64,000 bases of DNA from Achatina immaculata (taxonomy: Eukaryota > Mollusca > Gastropoda > Stylommatophora > Achatinidae). Shown piece after piece: positions 1 to 11,198 of the stretch (its first letter is position 1; each line of letters opens with the position of its first letter). Under the pieces are notes generated by a model. That model did no database searches and was not told the DNA's origin. It worked only from the letters and a program-made list of their open reading frames with translations. Position numbers and translations under genes: made by a program. The stretch covers positions 784,001 to 848,000 of the forward strand of contig CM019716.1 of NCBI GenBank assembly GCA_009760885.1, in the 5' to 3' direction.

Positions 1-26
1 AACATCCAAAATGCTCTTCTCCTTAT

Positions 27-110
27 TCAGTCAGTCGGTCATTTGCATGTCCCTTGCGGAACTTTGCCTTCCTAACAGGTCTCTTGTAGGTCTCTCACTT
101 CTCCTTATTA
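27..110 (-). mobile_element. LINE-C 3' terminal scrap
   Basis: CATTTGCATGTCCCTTGCGG followed by AACTTTGCC matches the 3' end of LINE-C on the minus strand, preceded by a (CAGT)-like tail. Only about 80 bp is recognisable. Confidence 0.65.
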
Positions 111-571
111 GTCCTCTTTATATGTATATAACATTTTTCTCATGTCTTTACAATCAAATATCTGTGATTTATGATCTTTGAACAATCTCATTATCGTTGG
201 CTCTGTCGAATGTTTCAGAATAACAGATAAAGCATAATAATAAACTTCTCAGAATGTGCAAGATTATTTCTATTTGTCTTCGCCAAGTGCAGATGAGATA
301 TGATTGTGAAACTTTTTCAATTTATAGCATACAAGTAATAAAAAAAAACATGTTAATATTCCTGCACACTACTTTGACCTTGGGGTCACTTATTAGTGCA
401 CTATTATTTAGGAACTTTTCACGGCACACACTTGGATTCTTTGTGATACACCATGTGGTAATCAGCGGTCTAGCGAATAATCCGTAATATTATAATTCTC
501 ACAAGAAATTTGTTTAATTGACAATGGAGGACAATAGTATTTGAACAATGCTGTAGGTGGAGTTTAATATA

Positions 572-640
572 TCACTGGGAATGTTCTCTCTAAGCTGCGC
601 GAGAGTGTGGGCGCGCACACAAAAGGTGTACGAAATTATA
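572..640. repeat. hAT-type terminal fragment
   Basis: GTTCTCTCTAAGCTGCGCGAGAGTG with an alternating GC-rich stretch resembles the GTTCCCTCTAAGCTGCGC ends of a widespread hAT MITE group. No partner end was found. Confidence 0.4.
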
Positions 641-1545
641 TATGCTGGCAATAAATAAATAACTAAAATGACTACAATCAGTTTTCAGTTTCTTGCTGTT
701 ACTCTGTGCTGTGGTAACGCAAAGGAAAAACACAACAGTATTTGAGTTTTTTTGTTTGTGTGTTTTTTTTAAAAAATTTCTTTAGATTTTAGTTAGATTT
801 TTTCCCTGTGGTAATTTAAATCTCTGTAATTTTACGCTACGATGCATATTTACACAGTTTTCTTTTTAAAAGAAAGTACTTTTCCACAGGAACATAAAAA
901 AATTCGAGGATATAAGAGTGTAAATCGTTGCAGCGTTCTTTTCAACTAGACCTTAATGAATAATGTTTATAGTACGAATGGGGATAGAAGTAATAATCAT
1001 TTCAGAAGTAAAAGTAAATAACATTACTCAGAATCCCATTAGTTTCCTTGGCAACAGGTTCAACAAATCCTGATAATAAACCATTATTACAGTAAAACTT
1101 TGAAATTTCAGAGCTACCTGTGGTGGTAATATGTCTCCATTAAAACAAAAAAAATTACAAAAGGCTGGTTTTCGATCTGTTGTCATGTTCAAATTACACT
1201 GATGCTAATACTGAGAGATTTTTTCAAATTCCTGTATTTTATTTATGAAAATATAAAAAATCATTTTATACACTTAAGAAATGTGTAGTTAAACATAGAA
1301 AAAAACACACAAATAGCAACGGCCTACAATGTTTTCAGACTTTTTCTTTTTTAAACAGTTCTGAGTTCTGCACTCTCAAGAGGTTATTTAGAACTTGGTA
1401 CTGCCAACTAAACCATTGTTTCTTCTGCTGCAAGTTTCATAAAAACGAGAACTCTACTTTATTGTAAATAAATTCCCATTTATTTTACTTTTGCTTTTTG
1501 TGAATGTCGTTTACTGAATACTATAGGTTTGCTAATTCATTAAAT
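640..1545. other. Unassigned AT-rich sequence
   Basis: No gene, repeat copy or splice-supported exon recognised. The same holds for 110-570. Confidence 0.5.
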
Positions 1546-1668
1546 CAGTGTTTCTCAACCGTGAGTTATATGCCCCTGCCGGGTGGTGGTGGTGGTTGGG
1601 GGGGGGGGGGAAGGGAAGCACAGGATATTTGAAGGAGGTCACAGGTGAAAAAAGGTTAGGAAACGCTG
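1546..1668. mobile_element. Small hAT-type MITE
   Basis: Terminal inverted repeats CAGTGTTTCTCAACC (1546-1560) and GGTTAGGAAACGCTG (1654-1668) enclose about 90 bp including a G run. TTAAAT flanks both sides. Non-coding, mobilised in trans in this superfamily. Confidence 0.7.
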
Positions 1669-2244
1669 GGTTAAATCATTCAATTGTGGCATCTGGTATA
1701 TGAATCAAAATGGTGTAAGTGTTATAAAATTTAGTGGTTTTTTTAAAATACAAAATCCAAAGAATCTTAAGTGGCATAATTCTTGAGATTGTGATAGTAG
1801 GGCTTTGACTTTCGTGCTAATGGACCTCATGTTTGCGTTTATTAATAAGCCTTGACATTATTATTAGTTGGCCTTTCTATGAAGACATTTTTTGTCAGTT
1901 CTGTTGACTGAATCAGTCTGTTTTTTAAACAGAAGAATTCGTGTAAGAATCATGGCTTTAAAGGGAGGCATATCTTTTTTTCTGAATATGTGCTCCAGAT
2001 ATTCGAATGATGATAATTCTCAAAATTTTTCTAATTCATTAAGTCACACCCTGATCCACTTCGCCACTGGTTACCCCCACCCCCACCCCCAAAACCCTAT
2101 AACAGACCTAGCCTGGCTAACGGGACAGGGATCGCCATTCGCCTTAATCCTTATAGGAGTAGGGATGCTAAAGAACAATTGCACACCTTCTGCTTTTTAT
2201 GCCCACAGAGGGATGGATTTGTTTTTAAATAGGCGATACACACA
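1669..2244. other. Unassigned; possible transposon flank
   Basis: Contains a C-rich stretch near 2074-2095. An open frame at 1892-2272 has no recognisable family. Confidence 0.4.
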
Positions 2245-4515
2245 CCGATTTAGTGCGGGAACAGTTTGTTGAAAAATTCCCAGGAACACCCGTACCTCAT
2301 AGCAATGCAGTTTATTAAACTCATTCAGAAATTTCATGAAACGGGCTCAGTGTTAGACGCACACCGTAGTGGGAGACCACCCAAACTTAACAAGGAGAAG
2401 TTATCGAACATTTCTGACTCTACGCTTCGGAGTCCATCAAAGGCTTTTGCGTTAAGTTGGCACAACAGGAAGGTGTTGGGCTTGCAACAGCGCATAAAGC
2501 GGTCAGAGAAAACTTGAAACTCTTCCAGTATAAAGTAACAGCGGTCCAACAACTGCCGCCGGCGAATCAAGAAAAACAACTCTGTTACTGTGAATAGTTT
2601 ACAAATTTCATTCAAAGTAAAACTCCAGATATTCTTGATGTCACTTTTTTTTTTCTTTTACAGATGAGGCAACGTTTCACATATCGGGTTATGTTAACAT
2701 ACAAAATACACATATGTGGTCGTCGGAGAATCCTCATGCTATGTATGAAACATCCTTGTATGACCAGAAACTTGGAGTGTGGATTGTGATATCCAGACGG
2801 CGAAATACTGGCCCTATAGTCTTTGACTAACGAAGCTACTTCTGAGAATAATTATGAGAAGAACAAGGAAAAAGATAAAAATAGAAATAGCAGATGAACA
2901 GTTTGGATTTGTTGAAGGAAAGGGAACACACAATGCCATTTATGCTTTACGAACACTAACAGAAAGAGCTTTAGAAGTACAGAAAAATCTCTACTTATGT
3001 TTCATTGATTACACCAAGGCATTTGACAAGGTGAAACATAATGAAATTATTAAAATGCTTGAAGACATCAATATAGACGGCAAAGACCTGAGGATTGTAA
3101 AACATCTATACTGGCAGCAAGAAGCAGCAATTCGAGTTGGAAATAGAATTGGAAAATATCAACCTATAAAACAAGGAGTGCGACAAGGATGTGTACAATC
3201 TCCAGACTTTTTTTCTCTGTACAGTGAGAATATTCTAAGAACAATCATCACAGAAAGGGCATAAAAATTGGAGGATATAATATTAACAACCTTCAGTATG
3301 CTGACGACACAGTACTGATAGCTTAGAACCAACAAGACCTGCAAAATCTCTTGGGTAAAGTTGCCAAAGAAAGTGAACAGAAAGGCCTTACTTTGAACAT
3401 CAAAAAGACAGAGACTATGGTTATATCTAAGAAACAGAATCTACCAGCATGTAGTATTAAATTAAACGGAACTATTCTAAAGCAGGTGCAGAAATTCACA
3501 TACCTTGAGCAGTAATAACTTCAGATGGGAAATGCAGAACAGAAATTAGTAGCAGAATAGGCCAAGCAAAGACTGCATTTCAGAGAATGAGAAACATATT
3601 AGCTAACACATCTTTATCAAAGAATGTTAGAAAACGAGTCCTAAAATGCTATATTGAACCTATCTTGATATATGGAAGTGAATCATGGACAATAGGCAAG
3701 TCTGCACAAAAATGATTGGAAGCAGCAGAAATGTGGTTTATTAGAAGAATGTTGCGAATCCCCTGGACAGCAAAAATAACTAATGAAGAATGTATGAGAA
3801 GAGCTGGAGAGACAAAAACCTTGTCAAAAAGATAAGAGAGAGAGAATGTACTTTCATAGGGCATGCAATGAGAAGAGGGGGCATTGAAAATATTATAACA
3901 ACAGGAAAAATAGAAGGAAGAAGATCAAGAGGAAGACCAAGAGAAATGATACTGGACAGTCTGACGGGATGATGTGAGAGGAGATCACCAACTGAGCTGA
4001 TGGCTGCATGAAGGATCGGATACTCTGCAGAAGCATAATAGCCAACGCCAGTCGGCACGGCACCTGATGATGATGATGATGATGATAGTCTTTGAAGATG
4101 CAGTCAACAGTGAACTTTACTGTTCAATACTCCACGATTTCGTCGGCCTGCTTGAGGAAGACGGAACCGCATACTCATGAAATTGAAACGAGATGGCGCT
4201 ATTGCGCACACAGCTAAAATTTCTATGAAACGAGATTTTCGGCGATCGTGTCATCTCTAAAAACTTATCAACTACTCGCCTTCCGGATCTAGATCGACCA
4301 GATTTTTACCTGTCCGGAACAGCTAAGTCTGAAATGTATCGAAATCACCCACGCACGCACGCAGAACGAATTAAAATGTGCAGTAACTGCGTAGATAAGA
4401 AACATTTCACAAGCAGATCTAAAAAAAAGTATTTCCGAATACAATTAACACGTTCAAGCGTTTATAGACGCGCAGGAACATCACTTCCAACATTTATTAT
4501 AACCTACGTGCCTGA
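2245..4515 (+). pseudogene. Mariner-like (Tc1/IS630-superfamily) transposase, decayed and split by LINE-A
   Basis: The part before the LINE holds a helix-turn-helix region (LIQKFHETGSVLDAHRSGRPPK, then ISDSTLRSPSKA) and the start of the DDE core (DEATFHISGYVN, WSSENPHAMYE, LGVWIVISRR). The part after it (4096-4515) continues with ILHDFVGLLEEDG, IFGDRVISKNL, DFYLSGTAKSEMYRNHPRT. The pieces are in order and similar to the transposase often annotated in invertebrates with DUF4817. The middle DGA acidic motif was not readable and there are many stops. Terminal repeats were not identified. Confidence 0.75.
2827..4084 (+). mobile_element. LINE-A fragment, reverse transcriptase part, (GAT)n tail
   Basis: Inserted in the mariner-like transposase with an 11-bp duplication ATAGTCTTTGA (2816-2826 and 4085-4095). 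The reverse transcriptase region reads EQFGFVEGKGTHNAIYAL, FIDYTKAFDKV, KQGVRQGCVQSPDFFSLY at 2854-3264. The YADD box lies behind a frame change, followed by the C-terminal GHAMRRGG and RRSRGRPREM region. The endonuclease half is missing, which is 5' truncation typical of LINEs. Confidence 0.9.
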
Positions 4516-4644
4516 TTAGCTCTTATTATGTAATATTTTTTTATCAGCATGCTTGATCGGCGGCTCTAGTCAGGCTACTATATGGCAGGTAGATGTACCT
4601 AGATATCGCATCCACTAAGATACCACAAGGATGCCGGAATCGAT

Positions 4645-7600
4645 ACTGATATCTTATGTCTTTCCCGTGCCACACAGGACTTGCAAAGTAGTTCGCCAAT
4701 TTTTCCTGTCTTCGGCGAGGCTTTCAACCTCATCAAGGGATTTTATGCCTGTTAACAATGTCCTCTTCAGAGTTTCACGACGACTGTCTCTTTTTCTTTG
4801 GCCTGTTGTGCTCCACTTGATAGCTTGTTTTGATATTCTCTGATCGTTTCTTCTCATCAAGTGACCAACATATGTCCATCTTCTTTTCCTGATCACCCAT
4901 GAGACTGGTTGTTGTTCAGTCATCTGTCTTATCTATGAATTGTTCTTGAATTCGTTCCACTTGATGGCGAGTATTTTCCTTAGGCATGTGTTTTCAAAAG
5001 AGTCTAATTTCTTTTCTATTTCTTTAGTTGTTTTCCAGCTTTCGCATGCATAAATGAGGGTGGATATTACATTTGAATTGAATAGTCTTAACTTGGTTTT
5101 TGTGCTTATAACTTTTGAATTCCATATGTTCTCAAGATTCTTGAAGATTGATGCTGCTTTTGGAATTCTAATTCTAACTTCCTTTCTGGTGTCACCATCC
5201 TGGTCTATGTAGCTGCCAAGGTATGCAAATTGATAGACTTCTTCAATATCTGTCCCTTCTACGTGTATTTTTACATTTTGATTAATGGAAAGTATCATTA
5301 TTTTTGTTTTGTCCTTGTTAATTTCAAGTCCGATTTTACTAGCCAGTGAAGACAGGCTATGCGTTTTTTCTTGTATGGAACTCACATTGTTACTGATAAG
5401 AGTTCACCAGCAAAGTCAAGATCTTCTAGTTAGGTCCCTTGTACCCAGTCAATACCTGTGTTACCTGTGCAGCATATTTTCATTATGAAGTCTATTGTAA
5501 TTCCAAAAAGTAAAGGAGACAGTATACATCCTTGTTTCACACCTGTTTCAATCTGGAACCATTCACTCATCCCTTCTTCTGTCTTGACTGCACAAACATA
5601 TCCATTGTAGAAATCTTTAATGATGTTGACAATTTTAGATGGTATTCCATATAGACTTAAAATTCTCCATAATGAATCTCTGTGTATGCTATCAAATGCC
5701 TAAGTCTATGAAGTTCAGTATTAATGGTTTCTGCTTTTCAATATGTTCTTCAAGTATTATTCTGAGAGTAAAGATCTTGTTGAGACAGCTTCTCCCTTTT
5801 CGAAATCCTGCTTGTTCGTCTCTCTTTGCAGTATTCACTATATCTTTAAGTCTATTCAAAATGACCTTGCAAAATACTTTTGACACAACTGATATTAAGG
5901 TTACTCTACTCCAGTGTTACAGTCACTAAGGTTGCCTTTTTTGGTATTTTAACAATGATTCTTTTTTCCATTTAGAAGGGACCTTTTCTTCTTTCCAAAT
6001 CTTGTTAAACATTATCTGTAGGTGTTTCATGTTGGCACTTTTGATAGCTTTTACCATTTCAGCTGTTATTTTATCTTCATCTGCAACTTTTTTGTTGGCC
6101 TTTAAATTCACTGCTGTTTTAATTTCATACAATTTAATTTCATGCAGGTTGACATTTAGTTGTGGGGCTGGTAAATCGGTTTCAAAGTTTAACAATTCTT
6201 GTGGGTGTGGTCGATTAAGTATTTCTTGGAAGTGTTCAGCCCATCTTTGCTTTTGGTCTTTATTTGATGTTAACAGGGTTCCAGTTTTGCTAAGGATTGG
6301 TCTTTCTTTAGATATAATAGTACCTGTTAGCCTCTTTTGTATGTTATATAAAGTTTTGCTGTCTCCTGTTTTTGCTGCTTTTTCTGCCTCTTTCGCCATA
6401 TTGTCTATATATTCTCTTTTATCCCTTCTAGCTGAACATTTTACTTTCTTGTCTATTTCTTTGTATGTTGAGTTTGCCATATCTTTTCGAATATCTGTTT
6501 TTACATTCAAAATGTCTGACTGCTCGTCTTTCATGTATATACTCTCATGTTTTATCTGATATCCATGCTTTTCTGTTTGTTTTTTTTTCAGTCCAGCGCT
6601 TGCTTTTGCTGCTGTGATTATGGCTGTGCTGTAAGAATTCCATAATTCATCTATACATATCTCCTCTACTTAACTGGGTGTTCTGGAATGATTAGCAAGT
6701 TCCTGATTGAAATTACTTTTAGTATTCTCTTATTGTAGGCTGTGGCTGTTTATCTTTCTGTGTATGGATTTCCTGTGTTGATTTTTCAATTTTAGTTTTA
6801 TTTTCCCTATGCACAGGTTGTGATCACTGTTGACATCTGCACCCCTATAAGCCCTTACATCTATGAGAGATGTTCTGTATTGCTTTCTAATACAAAAATG
6901 ATCTATCTGGTTTCTAGTTCTATCATCTGGAGATATCCACGTTATTTTATATAACTCTTTATCTGGAAATATTGTGCCTTCAATGATCATGCCCTCTGTT
7001 AGACATATTTCAATTAATCTTTCTCCGTTCTGATCAACCATGTCAATTCCTTCTTTCCCCATTACTTTTTCAACGTCGGTGTTATCTTTCCCTACCTTAG
7101 CGTTGACGTCTCCCATAGCAATTAGGATGTCGTGGTTAGGGACTTTGTTGATTATTTGTTTTAATTAGTGATAGAAGTCGTCTTTCACTTCATAATCTGC
7201 ATCGTTCGTGGGTGCATAACACTGTATTATTGTCATTCTTTCGTGTCTTAAGTTGTATCGTGGTCTTATTATACGACTATTCACTGGTTCCCATTCTACA
7301 AGACTCTTTGCTGCTACATTTGACATAATAATACCCATCCCATCTCGAAATTTACCATAATTTCTGCCTGAATGTATTATTAACTTACCGTTTTCCGCCA
7401 ATCTTTTACCTACTTCTGATCATCGCATTTCGCTGATGCCCAGTATGTCTAGGTGGTATCTCTCCATTTCTTTGATGACCTGAGTAGTTTTTGTTGGTGC
7501 TGCCATCGTTCTTACATCCCAGAATCCAATCCTTGTCACATGTTTGGGGCCGACGAATGAGCTCCTTGGAGTTGGCATCCCTGATGCTCGGTTGGTTTCT

Positions 7601-7660
7601 CTGCGAGTTTCCATAACGATATCTTTTTTTCCTGTCTGGACTCACTGATATACTGCACAT
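4645..7660 (-). mobile_element. LINE-B (RTE-like), long decayed copy
   Basis: Minus-strand order from the 5' side is: endonuclease region (7614-7420, SFVGPKHVTRIGFWDVRTM, ISEMR; 7401-7165; 7116-6730 with GDVNAKVGKDN and RNQIDHF, DVNSDHN), a linker (6534-5926), a reverse transcriptase start (5886-5692, EEQAGFRKGRSCLNKIF), and the C-terminal region LRKILAIKWNEFKNN to GHLMRRNDQRI (5385-4654). Similar to SR2/RTE-type endonuclease/reverse-transcriptase LINEs. The conserved endonuclease Asn of GFWN is Asp and frames are broken, so it is inactive. The 5' region above 7645 differs from the 14360 copy. Confidence 0.88.
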
Positions 7661-9084
7661 TGATTTTTTTTCGAACTCTCTGTATAAAAAATATCGACCA
7701 TAATCTGCTTCGAAGCCGACACGACGCTGTGCCTGAAAATCATCTCTGCATCGGCTGCAAAGGACACCAGATCGCAATTCCAGGGAGATTTGAAGAAAAA
7801 GAAAAAGAAGAAGAAGAAAAATATTCACTTTTTTTTAAAAAACATCACGAGTAATTTAGATGATGGAATTAGTGTGTGCGTACTGGCGAGGCTGAATCGT
7901 ACGCCTCAATGACCGTTTAATTTTCTTTTCCAGTTATTCTCTTTCTGGGTTTATCCAAGCATATTATTTTGTCATAAAATGACGAGGGTATTTTACATTT
8001 CAATGCATATATCCAGATTATGGTATTCTGCCTTCAACTCCTTGCACTTTCCCCGCTGTTTTGCCGCTGTTTGTAATGTTTATGTTATAAAGGTAGACAG
8101 AGGTACATGGTTCGTTTAAAAGACTGAAAGGGTGAGGAACGGGAGAGGCAGAAAATAAGATGAGCACATATAAATGAAGATTATACAGAAACCCAATAGT
8201 TCCGCAAAAGCCGTTTTTTTAAAGGATCACATACAGAAACAACACACAGATTAAACAAAACGGATGAAACGTTAAACATTTTTTTTTATCATTCTTGAAA
8301 GAAAGACTGACACAAAAATTGATAATTTTTGTATCAATTTTCTTCCATCAATTTTTCGATTTCTTAGTGATGTTTCTGTATGTGATGTTTGGAAAAGACT
8401 TTTGCTGAAATATTGGGTTGTTGCATGTAAAAAGAAGAGAAAAGCAGAAAAGAAGATGAGTACCTATAAATAGAGATATTTATAGGTACTCATCTTGTTT
8501 TCTGCTTTTCTTGTTTCCGCATACTTTCCTCACTCCCTCTGTATTTTTGTAAAACTGAACCATACATCTCTGTCTACCTCTATTGTTAGCACCAGTTTTA
8601 CCGCAGTGGTCATTTCTTTTATCTCTAACGTTTTGTTTCTTTTTGGTTAACTCTTCTTCGTGCCAAATGATATCCCCGGTGCCGTATGTTACAATGATAT
8701 TCTGCTTACTCGGACACTCATCTTTGTTACAGCTTTCAGTTCCTTGCAATGTTTTTTTTTTTTTTTGCCACTCTCAGAAGTTTTCTGATAAAAGTTTCGA
8801 TAGTTTTCTTTATGTTTTGCTGATGGAGTAACTGTTTATCACCTTTCTGCAGGCTTTATCACATGCAATTCAATCTCATTTCAAGGAAGGCGGTTTTATA
8901 AATTTTCTGCAGCTTCTAATTTCATTTTTTAAATTTATTTTTGCGATTTGGAAAAGCTGTTCTATTTGGAAAGGAAAATGACGGACAGGAGTGTTTTTTT
9001 TTTTTTTGACGGAAAGTACATGTATATATCGCAGATTTCAAAATGAAGGCAAAATTACTCACATTAATCTTCCCAGACATATAT
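7661..9084. other. Inter-LINE sequence with inverted duplication
   Basis: Holds the hairpin at 8438-8511 and its distant partner at 8088-8180; otherwise AT-rich with no gene seen. Confidence 0.5.
8438..8511. repeat. Near-perfect hairpin, 35-bp arms and 4-base loop
   Basis: Arms 8438-8472 and 8477-8511 match at 34 of 35 positions around a GAGA loop. The right side is part of a longer inverted duplication: 8466-8585 read in reverse resembles 8088-8180 (AGGTAGACAGAGGTACATGG...). Confidence 0.92.
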
Positions 9085-9652
9085 ATATATATCCTTCCCG
9101 TGCCGTTAAACGTCACATAGGGCTCGCAAAGTAGTTCGCCAATTTTTCCTGTCTTCGGCGAGTCTTTCAACCTCATCAAAGGAATTTTATGCCTGTTAAT
9201 TTGACCTCTCTTAACAATGTCCTCTTCAGAGTTTCAAGCGGTCTGCCTCTTTTTCTTTGGCCTGTTGTGTTCCACTTGATAGCTTGTTTTGGGATTCTCT
9301 GATCATTTCATCTCATCAAGTGACCAACATATGTCCATCTCCTTTTCCTGATCACCCATGAGACTGGTTGTTTTTCAGTCAACTGTCGTATCTCTGCATT
9401 GTTCTTGAATTCGATCCAATTAATGCCGAGTATTTTCCTTATACATTTGTTTTCAAAAGAGTCTAATTTCTTGTCTATTTCTTTAGTTGTTTTCCAGCTT
9501 TTGCATGCATAAATGAGGGTGGATATTACATTTGAACTGAATAGTCTTAACTTGGTTTTTGTGCTTATAACTTTTGAATTCCATATGTTCTCAAGATTCT
9601 TGAAGTTTGATGCTGCTTTTGCAATCCTGATCCTAACTTCCTTTCTAGTGTC
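9085..9652 (-). mobile_element. LINE-B 3' fragment
   Basis: About 570 bp of the LINE-B 3' end, starting at CCTTCCCGTGCCGTTAAA next to a short TA repeat and covering the C-terminal region (GHLMRR, ENIWNSKV equivalents). It stops at a compound (CA)n/(TA)n microsatellite at 9653-9711, so the microsatellite replaces its 5' side. Confidence 0.88.
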
Positions 9653-9674
9653 TCACACACACACACACATACAT

Positions 9675-9711
<37 letters not shown>
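9653..9711. repeat. (CA)n(TA)n microsatellite
   Basis: CA units then TA units, at the truncated side of a LINE-B fragment. Confidence 0.95.
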
Positions 9712-9712
<1 letters not shown>

Positions 9713-11198
9713 CACCTTATGTGGTTGTGTTTACTTTGCTGGCTGCAGTATCTGGCTAACAGAAATGAAATATTTTCTCCTGGTTCCGTTTTTCTACATG
9801 TTTAGCTTTTACGTATTCTGAATATCTATATTCTACTTCAGCGGCTTTCTTTAAAGCGAGTAATTTTCATATCTTTATCATTTGATTACTCTGACAAAGT
9901 GTTCGTTCATACTGAAAACAGTTCCAGTATTTTAGTTTATTTTTAAAGCAATTACCGTTGTCTGGATCTGACACTTTTAGGGGTTTTTTTTCCTCTAAAA
10001 ATATCAAAGCATTCTCATCCGGCTTGCCGTAGAGTCATGCGAGAGACGAAGTATTAGAACCTGCCTGTACCTTCATTTGCGTGCCGGTTAGAGAATGATG
10101 TGGCCAGAATCATGTTATAGACTCATTTCTTTCTCCAGATCACTGTCTTCATTTCCGGTACTGAATCCACTTCTACTTAGATCAAACCACCGAACTGCGC
10201 CACAACAGACAGGCACGCTAGTCACTTCTCTGCGCAGTCTCCTGATATCTTGATTATCCGGAAATAATCCTTAGTTCAGCTGCAGTGATATATGTGAACT
10301 TTACATTGTATTGATCTACTTGGTTTGTCTTTAAGGACTGAGCGTTGAAGCGGTATTATCTGTAATTTGGTAGTCCACAATGGTGTCGAACTGGGCATAG
10401 AGCTACATATCTCTATGAAACTCAGTGAGCCCGACTTCATCTGACTAGTGATTGTATTCCATTATATGAATTCTGTAAAAGATAGTTGTCTCTTAGTTGT
10501 CTCCACCTGCTTTCTAACCAAGTATGATTAATGGATGCTTTAGAGCAGGAATGACTAAATCGATGTCTGTTCGTCTTCTCTGGATGAAAGATTGCGGCTT
10601 CTGTCGCCTTCAGCGCCACTGCATTCATTCGTCAGTGCCACTGAGTATGTGCACCATGCTGAGATCTTCAAATGAGATCGGAGAACCCACTGACGTGTTC
10701 AGAGGAAATTGGTAAATTAAATATATGAAAATTTTAGTTAGTTCGTCCGCAGTTAGATGGACTGTGCGGTGTGTTTTGTAATGGAAATGGTAGTCACATG
10801 TCCTATAAATCTGTGTATGTTAACTTAAGGTCTTTGCAAGCAGTCGGAATATGTCATGTCTCTCGGAGAACTCGTTAGTGAGGAGATGTATGGTAGCGGG
10901 AACGGTTCACACACTAGTTGTCCCATAACGCTGTAGTGTCCACTTCAGACATGTTTTCATATGATTCAGTCCAGGTCTCAATTCTCAATTCACTACCTTG
11001 AAGTCCCAAGCGAATTCTCAAGTCATTACCTTCAAGTCTCAGATCAAGTCTCAAGTCAAGTCTCGAGTCACTACCTTTAAGTCTCAAGTCAAGTCACTAC
11101 TTTCAAGTCTTTAATCAGTTCTCAGATACTATCTTCAGATCTCAAGATCAAAATCAAAACAGTGACAATATAAACACTTTCTTCTTATCTTATATTTT
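9712..11198. other. Unassigned sequence with AAGTC repeats
   Basis: 10975-11145 is a degenerate repeat of CAAGTCTCAAGTC-type words; similar CGAGTCCAAGTC words recur at 15595-15705. 10536-10620 resembles the ATCGATATCGACTCG repeat at 16968 and 56962. No gene seen. Confidence 0.5.

Noticed and set aside
1892..2272. 126-codon frame upstream of the mariner-like transposase
   Set aside because: No family signature, low-complexity proline/histidine segment, and different frame from the transposase.
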